55,825 nucleotides of DNA from Candidatus Yanofskyibacteriota bacterium (lineage in GTDB: Bacteria; Patescibacteriota; Minisyncoccia; 2-02-FULL-40-12; GWA2-44-9). Under the pieces are notes generated by a model, which saw only the letters and a list, made by a program, of their open reading frames with translations, was not told the origin of the DNA and made no database searches. Below are positions 46,272 to 54,985 of this stretch, one piece after another; the stretch's first letter is position 1, and each line of letters opens with the position of its first letter. The DNA lies in assembly GCA_016185505.1 (NCBI GenBank), contig JACPNL010000010.1, positions 1-55,825 of the forward strand. The letters are read 5' to 3'. The position numbers and the translations under genes were made by a program.

Positions 46272-46420
46272 AATTAAATTATTCTAATTTCTAATTAACC
46301 TAATTGACCTAAATAAATCCCAATGACCTAATGCCTAAAAACTTATTTCGCTATTTGGGTATTAGACATTAGTCATTATTTAGAATAATTAGAGCAATTA
46401 GAATAATTAGGTCAATTTTT
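46272..46420. repeat. Intergenic inverted-arm repeat, copy 3 (empty site for the 67-bp element)
   Basis: AACCTAATTGACCTAAATAAATCC|CAATGACCTAAT... TTATTTAGAATAATTAGAGCAATTAGAATAATTAGGTCAATT. Confidence 0.9.
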
Positions 46421-46853
46421 CCAGTTTCTTTCTTTCCACTAACATATTATAAAGTTCATCCACCAAAACATCATGGAACGCGTCTATGAGAGCGGGATTA
46501 TTAGACCTTACGGCTTCTTTGACGCCGTCGTCCAGTCCTTTATTGAAAACCATATTAATAAGCGCCTGAACTTTTTCTTTCAACTCCGGCAAAACATAAC
46601 TTAACGCGCTGTCGTCAAGTCCAACTTGGCCGTCGTCCTGTTGCGGCCGAGTCGAACTGGGCTGGGGCTTGGTTGGCGACGGTTGATACTGTGGGATTTG
46701 CTGTTGAATTTTTTCTCCGATAATTTCACGCAGGGTTTCTTTTTCGTGTGGCGATTCCGGCGCCACCTCGCCATGTCCCAAAGCCGCGCGCTTTTCGGCG
46801 ATCTGTTGTTCCAGTTGCGCTATCTCTTGTTCAATAGTCGGCTGATTTTCCAT
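46407..46853 (-). CDS. Hypothetical protein
   Basis: 148-aa ORF upstream of and co-oriented with the ATPase. Confidence 0.75.
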   Translation of the reverse strand: MENQPTIEQEIAQLEQQIAEKRAALGHGEVAPESPHEKETLREIIGEKIQQQIPQYQPSPTKPQPSSTRPQQDDGQVGLDDSALSYVLPELKEKVQALINMVFNKGLDDGVKEAVRSNNPALIDAFHDVLVDELYNMLVERKKLEKLT

Positions 46854-46904
46854 ACTAACATTTTAACATAAATAAATTTACATTAATCAACAATGCGCAT
46901 AACT

Positions 46905-46946
46905 ATAATTCTACGAAATTATCATATGATAATTTCGTAGAATTAT
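46905..46946. repeat. 42-bp perfect loopless palindrome centred on ATCATATGAT
   Basis: ATAATTCTACGAAATTATCATATGATAATTTCGTAGAATTAT. Confidence 0.9.
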
Positions 46947-47061
46947 TCCGAGATTAATACAAAACAAATTATCAAGTTTGAAATCAAAAACCGCCTCCGA
47001 TGGGCGGCCCAGTCAAGCTGGGCTCGCCCTCGGGGCGGTCGCCCTTCGACGATGCTCAGGG

Positions 47062-47511
47062 CTAGCTGCGCTCGGGGCCGCAGGGCGGAATGTTGACCGC
47101 CCTTTCGATCGGCCGACGCGGGTTGATCTCCAGATACTCCGCAAACCAATCCGTCCCGAACCCATGACCCTCTACACTTTCACTGAAAACGAGTTCACGG
47201 TCTAACCTGATACTTCCTTTCGGAAGTGTCGGGTCGTTGGTAACGACCCGCAGTGTCCGCCGACCGAAGTTATCGTGACGGGCGACGAACTGCGCCCGCC
47301 GCGACCGATCGGCTCCACCGAAATGGACATCGTAGACCGTCGAACCGTCCGACATCCGACAGGTGTGAAAATCGTGATACGCCACGACCTCGCCAATGGT
47401 GATGTCGGTCACACTAACCGTCGTCGAGAGACTACTGGATACGGAAAACGCGACCACGACGGCAACGACGGCGACAACGGCAACAACGGCGACGTAGTCG
47501 ATTGCTCTCAT
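47062..47511 (-). CDS. Single-TM hypothetical protein, GC-rich (start MRAIDYVAVVAVVAVVAVVVAF)
   Basis: AGGAGG RBS 7 nt upstream of the ATG; hydrophobic N-terminus. Confidence 0.65.
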   Translation of the reverse strand: MRAIDYVAVVAVVAVVAVVVAFSVSSSLSTTVSVTDITIGEVVAYHDFHTCRMSDGSTVYDVHFGGADRSRRAQFVARHDNFGRRTLRVVTNDPTLPKGSIRLDRELVFSESVEGHGFGTDWFAEYLEINPRRPIERAVNIPPCGPERS

Positions 47512-47654
47512 TTTTTTCCTCCTGATGCTCTGGATTGGCTGCCAGAGTGCTGCTCTCAACTGGATACTTTAATTATAACATATCCGGCACAGATTTGTCA
47601 ATAGTTCGACGGATTCGACGAACTCACCGCAGGCAAGCTCACCATAATATCTTA

Positions 47655-47679
47655 AAAATCGGCCTAAAAGGCCGATTTT
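47655..47679. terminator. Hairpin AAAATCGGCCTAAAAGGCCGATTTT
   Basis: Stem plus T-tract downstream of the L,D-transpeptidase gene. Confidence 0.8.
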
Positions 47680-47701
47680 CGTATCATTTACCAAGTATAA
47701 A

Positions 47702-50230
47702 TTAAGATGCTGACCTCCATGATTCTCCGTTTGCAGAACTAATTTTAATCTTGGAAACACCTGTTCCTATATATTTTTCCAAAACCTTAACATCCTCTCT
47801 GTCTAGCCGAATACACCCATGGCTAGGATGAAGAATATTATCTGAATCGGTCGGGTTTGAGTGTATTAGTTCAGCACGTCCCGCTAATCTATACGATATC
47901 GGCCCAAACGGATTTTGGTCCCAACGCTCCATCAACCCGCCCATTGTGTAAAAATCCAGCTTGGCAAGCGGCGACTCTCCCCTTGACCTTTCTTTCAAGT
48001 GCCTAAGATGCTCCTCTGATTTATTGGGTTGAATTTTGTTGCCTTGATCAAAATATGTTGCCTCCGGACCGGTTGCCGGATACCATTTGTCATGATACTT
48101 ATATTCAACCTCTCCGGATCCTCCCAAACGTATCTCGGCGCCATAAGGCAAGAACGAATCTTTCCAGCGCAAAGTTGAATAGCCATATTCAACGGAGGAT
48201 ATCGTAAATATTCCGTCCGGCGTACGCCCATATCCGAGGGACTTGAAAGCCGGCCCGCCATCCTTCGGCACATTCATAAACCCAGCTCTTGAGGCGTAAG
48301 TGTCTATAAGATGACCATTGTGAACGACATTAAAAATTCCTTCTTCCTGGTTAAAGTAAATGCTCGATTTGCCGGCCGCTTTCCTTAAAATAAGCTCCCA
48401 TTTCTTTAAATCCTTTTTAGATAAGTCAGCCAATTTCGGCGAGAGATCTTCTTCCGAAGTAATTTTCAAAGCAAACTCGTATGCTTTTGCCGCTCCGAAG
48501 TTTGCCTCGAGAAAATTGCTAAATTTCTGATATGTTTCGAGAGCAGAACCGGTTTGTTCCTGTCCAGAATAAAGCTGGACAAAAGCATCCATATAATTTC
48601 TCACGGTATGTTTATCAAGAGTAGTAAAACGGTTATTGCGGCGTATTTCCGAAAAATTATTTATATAATCACTGAGGGACTCTTCATACATTTTTTCCGC
48701 CTTATCTTCCAACCCCAAGACATCCGCCGCTTTGATTGCTTCTAATTGAAAATAGTCATCAGAACCCACATATCTTGCCGCAAGATATGGTTTGACGCTA
48801 TATCTGGCCGCTTCTTTTGCCATCATTGTCGGTAACTCGGTTGGAACATCGATATCGGGAACCCTATCCAATATATTCGCTATCATATCCGGCGCTTTCG
48901 GTAAATCTTCATAGACCTCACCTTTCCACGCTCCTAATGTCAACAGTCCGGCGCCAACATAGATGAGAGCTTTTTTTCTCACACGGTCTCGTATTTTTTG
49001 TAAAAATGTTTTTCTCTCTGGGATTTTTATTTCGGGAATGATATCTTCAGGGACTACTTTTTCGGTTTTGGGGATTATTGTTTTAATCTCCGACTCAGAG
49101 GGTGTTTCTTTGGGTACTTCTTTAATTTCTGACGCAACCTCTTCGGTAACCGTTTCGCCAGCCTCCAATGAAGTCCCGAGAGTAAGTACTGCTTGATCAA
49201 TCGCGTCGTCTATAGTAGCTCTATCTTCTTCCACAACTTCTATTTTTTGAACAGGGACTGAAAGTTCTGACGACTCCTCTTCGACGCCTTCCAAAAACAG
49301 ACGGTCAATCTCATCTTTTTGCTCAATAGTAATGACTGGCACAAATTCCTGTTTTGACCTCTGCGCAATTTCTGGCTTGGATTTCGGCTCTGTTTTCGGC
49401 TCCGTTTCTGGTTTTAATTCTGTCTCAACGCTTTCCTTCGCCCCCGTCTTTCTGCTTTTTCCAAGACGTGCTTTTTCTTTCTCTAAAGCCTCGATCTCCT
49501 CCTCAAGCGGCCGACGGTTAATAACGCCCGCTTCTTGGCGCAATATTTTGTATTTCTCCAATAGTTGGCTATCAATTTCTTTGATCCTGTCAGGAACGTC
49601 TTCGGTCTTCTTTATAGCCGCTTTTGCTTCCCAATAAGCAAGCTCAAGGGGTTTTCCTGTGTCTATAGAGTAATCAATCATTCTATCAATCTCGGCGTTT
49701 ATTGTGTCTTTTCTTTCCTTGCGCCTTTCTTGAAATTCACGCCTCTTGTCCTCCCAATAAGCCGACTCCAATGGCCTTGCTGTGTCTTTGGCATATTGAA
49801 GCATCTTTTCAATCTCATCTAGGGTTGCTTCTTTTTCTGTTTCTGGTGTTTCGATCCCAAATCGTAATCGTTTCTTCTTGTCCTTAGTTTGTTGGCCAGA
49901 AGAAAGCTCCGCTTCAATCTTACTTAAACTTGTAGTTTGGTTAGTTTTTTCTTTATCTTCATCAGATAATTTTTCAAAGGATCCTAAGAAGAGTTTTCTT
50001 TTCCGGTCGTATTCCCTTCCGATTCTTTCATATTCAACAACTTGCGGGTCTGTCTTAAGCTTGCTTTCATCCATGTTGTCTATGCGCTTGTTGATCTCGC
50101 GGCGGATCGAATCCATTTCGGTTTTAGACAATAAAACATCCCTCTTCAGTCTAAGAGTGTCTGCGTAAAGTTCTTCACGGCTTCTCTCCGGCGCAACAGG
50201 CCATTCTTGTTGTTTCATACGTTCCGTCAT
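47702..50230 (-). CDS. L,D-transpeptidase (YkuD) with long charged N-terminal region and TM
   Basis: C-terminal ILHPSHGCIRLDREDVKVLEKYI; TM KALIYVGAGLLTLGAW. Confidence 0.9.
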   Translation of the reverse strand: MTERMKQQEWPVAPERSREELYADTLRLKRDVLLSKTEMDSIRREINKRIDNMDESKLKTDPQVVEYERIGREYDRKRKLFLGSFEKLSDEDKEKTNQTTSLSKIEAELSSGQQTKDKKKRLRFGIETPETEKEATLDEIEKMLQYAKDTARPLESAYWEDKRREFQERRKERKDTINAEIDRMIDYSIDTGKPLELAYWEAKAAIKKTEDVPDRIKEIDSQLLEKYKILRQEAGVINRRPLEEEIEALEKEKARLGKSRKTGAKESVETELKPETEPKTEPKSKPEIAQRSKQEFVPVITIEQKDEIDRLFLEGVEEESSELSVPVQKIEVVEEDRATIDDAIDQAVLTLGTSLEAGETVTEEVASEIKEVPKETPSESEIKTIIPKTEKVVPEDIIPEIKIPERKTFLQKIRDRVRKKALIYVGAGLLTLGAWKGEVYEDLPKAPDMIANILDRVPDIDVPTELPTMMAKEAARYSVKPYLAARYVGSDDYFQLEAIKAADVLGLEDKAEKMYEESLSDYINNFSEIRRNNRFTTLDKHTVRNYMDAFVQLYSGQEQTGSALETYQKFSNFLEANFGAAKAYEFALKITSEEDLSPKLADLSKKDLKKWELILRKAAGKSSIYFNQEEGIFNVVHNGHLIDTYASRAGFMNVPKDGGPAFKSLGYGRTPDGIFTISSVEYGYSTLRWKDSFLPYGAEIRLGGSGEVEYKYHDKWYPATGPEATYFDQGNKIQPNKSEEHLRHLKERSRGESPLAKLDFYTMGGLMERWDQNPFGPISYRLAGRAELIHSNPTDSDNILHPSHGCIRLDREDVKVLEKYIGTGVSKIKISSANGESWRSAS

Positions 50231-50340
50231 ATTTAACTAATTTTAAACTTATCAAACAATTTTTACAACGGAAGAGCAGGATTCAAACTATCCACATTAG
50301 CCGTGCCCATTTGACGCTATTTTTGCTACAATGTATTTAA

Positions 50341-51432
50341 ATGTCACGAGGCAAATGTATCTTGGTATTAATAATTGCCGTTGCTATCCTTACACGACTG
50401 TACGGCTTGGATTTTGAATTGCTTTCGCTTGAACAAAAAACGTCTGTTCTGCTTTCCGTTTCGGCGGGAGTGCTATCAGTTGTCGGACTCTATTTTTTAG
50501 TCAAAGAGTTATTTGATGAAAAATTAGCCGCAATATCTTCTTTTCTCCTTGCTGTATCTTTCTGGCACGTCCTCGTATCCAAACTTGGCGCTAAAGATAT
50601 CTTCACGTCTTTCGCTCTCATATTCGCATTTTATTTTATATGGCACGGATTGAAATATAATCGTATTTTTAACTTCTTTTTGGCGGGTTTATTTCTGGGA
50701 GCGGGATTTTATGCCGGCAAAGGATTCTTCTTGGCGCCGGTAGTTGTTTTACTGGTATTCTGGAACTACTGGGACTACATTAAGAAAGACTTCTCGCTCT
50801 CAAAATACGAGCAAACCAAAAGCGAAGTTCTCGCCGGTTTTTCGCTGTTAATGCTGACAACTCTAGCGGTTGCTCTGCCCGTTGGATTTTACTTATGGCA
50901 AAACCCGCCACTTTTGCTGTCCGCGGACAACTCCATATTCGCGAGGCCAAATCCTTTCACTCAAATACGCGACAATCTCGGATGGGTAGTCGACAAAATT
51001 CTGCTCATAGAATTCGGTTCGCCAACTAGCAGAGCAAATTTAATATCGTGGCCGTTGAGCATATTCTTCGCCATAGGATTTATCAAAGAACTCATCCACT
51101 GGCTGAAAAGAAAGCACGGCCACTTCTCGGTAGCTCATACTTTTATTTTCTCGTGGTTATTTGTAATGCTGATACCAACCCTATTATCTTCCAACCCGCT
51201 TGCGGTGAACGGAGTCGAACCGTCGGTTATTGGCTTGAGCATAATACTGCCACTCATAATGCTCTTGTCAGCAAAAGGTCTCTGGTGGGTTATAGAAAAA
51301 TTGAACAAGTGGGATAGGGCGCTTTATCCCCTCTATACGAAACACTGGGGCGGTCTTGATACCGGACCGTTCCTGGCAATGATTGCTTTGCTGTTATCGA
51401 TAGCGATATTGGAGATAGCTAAGCTAATATAG
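50341..51432 (+). CDS. Multi-pass membrane glycosyltransferase-like protein
   Basis: Many TM segments; SVLLSVSAGVLSVVGLYFLVKELF and LGAKDIFTSFALI. Confidence 0.75.
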   Translation: MSRGKCILVLIIAVAILTRLYGLDFELLSLEQKTSVLLSVSAGVLSVVGLYFLVKELFDEKLAAISSFLLAVSFWHVLVSKLGAKDIFTSFALIFAFYFIWHGLKYNRIFNFFLAGLFLGAGFYAGKGFFLAPVVVLLVFWNYWDYIKKDFSLSKYEQTKSEVLAGFSLLMLTTLAVALPVGFYLWQNPPLLLSADNSIFARPNPFTQIRDNLGWVVDKILLIEFGSPTSRANLISWPLSIFFAIGFIKELIHWLKRKHGHFSVAHTFIFSWLFVMLIPTLLSSNPLAVNGVEPSVIGLSIILPLIMLLSAKGLWWVIEKLNKWDRALYPLYTKHWGGLDTGPFLAMIALLLSIAILEIAKLI

Positions 51433-51460
51433 ACAGGAAAATAGTTAAGAGAGAATAGAA

Positions 51461-51655
51461 AATGGTATAGAAACATAGAAATAGGTTGTTGGAAATTGGA
51501 AAATGGTATAGAAAGTGGAAAATGGAAAAAGGGTTAAGAAAAAGGGAGGAAAGAAGATGAAAAAACGGTTAATTTCTATTTTCTTATTTACTAACCAATT
51601 TCTAATTTCTATCTTCCATACCAACTTCCATTTTCCATATCACCAATTTCTGGAT
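51461..51655. repeat. Inverted short-period arms without an ORF (GGAAATTGGAAAATGGTATAGAAA type)
   Basis: TAGAAATAGGTTGTTGGAAATTGGAAAATGGTATAGAAA ... TTTCTAATTTCTATCTTCCATACCAACTTCCATTTTCCATATCACCAATTTCTGG. Confidence 0.85.
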
Positions 51656-51676
51656 TGCGCGTGGCGCCAACGAATA

Positions 51677-53560
51677 ATGTCATATAAAAAACTCTCCATA
51701 TTAGTAATATTAGTTGCGCTGGTTTTGTCCATAACAAGCTTGTGGGACGACTCTTTCATCGTTGATGAGGTACCTCATGTCGGAGCCGGATATTCATATA
51801 TTACAAAAGGCGATATGCGGTTAAATCCCGAACACCCACCTCTGGCAAAAGATATAGCCGGAGCAGCTTTATCTTTTCTGGCTATAGATCAAACGGTATT
51901 TTCAACACAATATTGGGTTACTGATATAAATGGACAATGGAATTTCGGAAGAATTTTGATATATAACTCATCAAATGACGTTAATGCTATCACGAGAACC
52001 GCTAAAACGACGATGCTCATATTTTTCGTATTATCGGCTATCCTGATATACCGGTGGACGCGAGAACGATATGGAGATAGGGCGGCCTTCATCGCAACTT
52101 TGTTGTTTTCTTTCTCGCCCACGGTTCTGGCCCACTCGCGTTTTGTCACCACCGATATGCCGGCGCTGTTCGGAGTGCTTCTCGGTACTTACTTTTTTAT
52201 CAAATATTTACAGAAGCCGTCTCGAAGAACATTCTGGCTCGCGGTTCTGGCATTCGGCGTTGCCCAACTAACCAAATTTTCCGTTGTGCTTCTCGCGCCT
52301 CTATTCATATTGATGGTAATCGCGTGGTGCATAGCAAATTCATTATCTTTCAGAAAGTCGGCTGTTTTAGCCACTCGCTCACTGGTGTTGATGACGACGG
52401 GAATCATTCTTGTTGTCTGGCCGGTTTACGCTCTCCATACGATGAATTATCCGCCGGAGAAACAAAGCGCCGACACGGAATTTCATCTTGGTTCTTACGG
52501 CAACCGTTTATTTGCTGATCCCGTTGTATGGGCGTCAGACAAACCAGTCATAAGACCACTCGCCTATTATGCCACCGGAATTCTTATGGTTAATCAGAGA
52601 GCCATAGGCGGCAATAACACATTCTTTCTCGGCGAAGTAAGAAACTATGCCTGGAAACATTATTTTCCCGTCGTGTATGGGATAAAGGAACCAATTGCGT
52701 TTTGGGGATTGGTGGTAATCGTACTTTTGGCTTTGAGCCTGAAGGTTAAAAATTGCCCCGCACCAAACTTTTCCGCTGACCCCGCAGGAAGTTTTCCCGC
52801 TGACCGCCAATCAGATAGAGGGCGGACTTCCAGCGGGGCAGGCCGCCATTCAGAAAAGAGGCGGGTTTGGTACGGGGTTAGTTTTTGTTTCCAATCGCTT
52901 CGCTCTTGGACAAAAACTAACTTCGTTGAGTTCTCAATGCTGTTGTGGCTCGCGATATATTGGTATTTAAGTATTCGTGCCAATTTGAACATCGGGGTTA
53001 GGCACCTACTGCCCACTTACGGGTTTGTATTTATATTACTGGCTGGCCAGCTAGAGCGTATTACGTATTACGTATTACGTATTAAGAGGAAAATAGTCCT
53101 TACTACTTACTGCTTACTACTTACTGCTTTGCTTGGTTGGTATATCGTAGATGTCGTCCGAGTACACCCCTACTATTTAACTTATTTCAATCAACTGGCG
53201 GGCGGACCGGCGGGTGGCCACCGATACGCCGTTGATTCTAACTTGGACTGGGGACAGGACTTAAAGCGGTTAGCAGACTGGGTTGAAAAACGAGGGATAA
53301 ATAAAATTCACTTGGATTATTTTGGTTGGGCTGACCAAGGTTATTATTTAAAAGACAAACTTGTATGGATAAACGCAGGAACATATAAAGACGCTCGTGA
53401 CTTTCTCGCTCAAAATCCTAATGGTGGGCATATCGCCGTATCGGCTTCATTCTACACGGGTTCACGAGGCGACCCGGTCAACAACTACATCTGGCTGGAC
53501 GCGTATCGTCCAATAGCAACTATCGGGAACTCTATATTTGTGTGGAAAATTAGACCTTGA
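51677..53560 (+). CDS. Multi-pass dolichyl-phosphate-mannosyltransferase (PMT/GT39)-like protein
   Basis: IVDEVPHVGAGYSYI...LNPEHPPLAKDIAG; long TM series; track start 51515 reads through a repeat arm. Confidence 0.85.
   Translation: MSYKKLSILVILVALVLSITSLWDDSFIVDEVPHVGAGYSYITKGDMRLNPEHPPLAKDIAGAALSFLAIDQTVFSTQYWVTDINGQWNFGRILIYNSSNDVNAITRTAKTTMLIFFVLSAILIYRWTRERYGDRAAFIATLLFSFSPTVLAHSRFVTTDMPALFGVLLGTYFFIKYLQKPSRRTFWLAVLAFGVAQLTKFSVVLLAPLFILMVIAWCIANSLSFRKSAVLATRSLVLMTTGIILVVWPVYALHTMNYPPEKQSADTEFHLGSYGNRLFADPVVWASDKPVIRPLAYYATGILMVNQRAIGGNNTFFLGEVRNYAWKHYFPVVYGIKEPIAFWGLVVIVLLALSLKVKNCPAPNFSADPAGSFPADRQSDRGRTSSGAGRHSEKRRVWYGVSFCFQSLRSWTKTNFVEFSMLLWLAIYWYLSIRANLNIGVRHLLPTYGFVFILLAGQLERITYYVLRIKRKIVLTTYCLLLTALLGWYIVDVVRVHPYYLTYFNQLAGGPAGGHRYAVDSNLDWGQDLKRLADWVEKRGINKIHLDYFGWADQGYYLKDKLVWINAGTYKDARDFLAQNPNGGHIAVSASFYTGSRGDPVNNYIWLDAYRPIATIGNSIFVWKIRP
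52756..52877. repeat. Nested pair of CCCCGCA... palindromic elements within the glycosyltransferase gene
   Basis: Outer CCCCGCACCAAAC...GTTTGGTACGGGG interrupted by inner CCCCGCAGGAAGT...ACTTCCAGCGGGG (52780..52838). Confidence 0.9.
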
Positions 53561-53561
53561 T

Positions 53562-54077
53562 TTATAGAAATAGGTTGTCAGAAATTAGAAAGTGGTATGG
53601 AGAATGGAGGATAGAAACTGGTATTCGTATACAAGTTAGTCATTCTCATGAAAATTTTTCCATACTTCACGAAGACGAAATAGCTGACGCGAAGAACTAT
53701 CATAAGAATCTATAAGTTCACTGCAAAGTTTAATATCAATATTGTTAAAATAAACATCACGACACACAGACAGGTGGTTAATCATTTCATTACACTCACC
53801 GATTGCGTCATCAAGATATTTTTGCCAATTTTTTCTTTGGTAGCGTTTAGCGAATCCTTCCGCTAAAAGAGCGCATGGCGCTTTACAAGATCTTCTCATT
53901 TGAGATGCTAGATCATATTTTTCCTCTTTTGGCAGACGGGGAACAACCTGTGTCAAAATAATAATCTGATTTTTATAAAGTTGCTGATATACCCGCAAAT
54001 CTTGAAAACTCTTAATGGTTTTATTACCGTTATCCATTTTCTAATTTCTATACCATTTTCTATTTTCTAGCAACTAC
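53562..54077. mobile_element. Candidate inverted-repeat-bounded element carrying the four-helix-bundle gene
   Basis: Left TAGAAATAGGTTGTCAGAAATTAGAAAGTGGTATGGAGAATGG; right (revcomp) GAAAGTAGTTGCTAGAAAATAGAAAATGGTATAGAAATTAGAAAATGG. Confidence 0.5.
53636..54037 (-). CDS. Four-helix-bundle protein (S23 / 23S rRNA intervening-sequence protein family; related to Avd-type proteins)
   Basis: KSFQDLRVYQQLYKNQIIILTQVVPRLPKEEKYDLASQMRRSCKAPCALLAEGFAKR...IGECNEMINHLSVC. Confidence 0.93.
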   Translation of the reverse strand: MDNGNKTIKSFQDLRVYQQLYKNQIIILTQVVPRLPKEEKYDLASQMRRSCKAPCALLAEGFAKRYQRKNWQKYLDDAIGECNEMINHLSVCRDVYFNNIDIKLCSELIDSYDSSSRQLFRLREVWKNFHEND

Positions 54078-54079
54078 TT

Positions 54080-54985
54080 TCTAAAACAAAAGGTCCTCCA
54101 GCTCCGACTATAGCCGGAACGAGGACCGTGGGTGTTTGTACCCCTTGATTCCACCATTTCCAAGGGGCTCACTTCGCCTAGGGGCGAGAGTGAGAGCGCC
54201 GAAACCGCCAGGCGATCTGGGATTTTTAGGCCCCAGGAATTTTCAATTCGCCTCGCCTCGCGCGGTTTCGGCAATTTGGGGGGGTCACGCCATTCGGTCT
54301 CCAGTTTTTAGTGGGTCGCCCCGACACGCACCTCGCGCGCCGGACCCCGGACCTATTGACCACCGTTTTTATCGGTGGCTGGCGTGACCTTCTCGGTGGC
54401 TGAGGGACAGTGCGATTACTGGCCGGGAACTCATCATCGCCGGTGCTTCATCGTTGCACCGCCTTCAGCCATCTTTTTGGGCCCTACAATTATTTTTTAG
54501 AAATCCTCCCCGAAGAGAGTTGTATTTGAATGGGCCCGAGAGAAACCAATAAAACTTTAAGGCGATATCGTCCTTCGATCCTGTCAGACCATTAGTATCT
54601 TACTTGAATGTCTGGATTACAATGCTTTATTGGCTTGTCTCGAGCCCGTTGCCGAGCCCAAGTCTTATATAAGGTACTTGAGATATATGTTATCACATCT
54701 ATCCCTTTCTGTAAACCCTTATTCAAGGATTCACGGAAAGAGATGCTGGTTTTTTGCCGGACCAGCAAACCGTGGGAATTTGTGCTCGCGGGGGTCCCCC
54801 GCCAGTTTTATCGTTTCAAGCCCTTTTCACCTATTCCTTTCTGCCGGCTAACATATGGGAGCGCGGGCAGTACACGAACCCCGCTCCGGGTGAAAACGAG
54901 CCGCAGAACTTTTTTTACTAGCGCTTTACGATGCGCCAGCGTCCGCGGCGGTGGCATCAGTAAACCCTACGCTTAACAATGATGC
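54080..54985 (-). ncRNA. Large structured-RNA region; upstream (minus-strand) part resembles the 3' end of a strongly divergent or degenerate 23S rRNA
   Basis: AAGATACTAATGGTCTGACAGGATC at ~54577-54600 fits a 23S 3' terminus; many long helices (GGTCACGCCA/TGGCGTGACC, GCCGAAACCGC/GCGGTTTCGGC); no convincing ORF. Confidence 0.35.

Noticed and set aside
53060-53130. GTATTACGTATTACGTATTACGTATT and TACTACTTACTGC tandem repeats in the GT39-like gene
   Set aside because: Low-complexity short tandem DNA read in frame; no evidence of a separate function beyond the short-period class already reported.
53636-54077. Diversity-generating retroelement based on the Avd-like protein
   Set aside because: No reverse transcriptase or template/variable repeat pair seen in the window.
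54608-54976. 122-aa and 73-aa + strand ORFs
   Set aside because: Overlap a structured, rRNA-like region on the opposite strand and have no family features.
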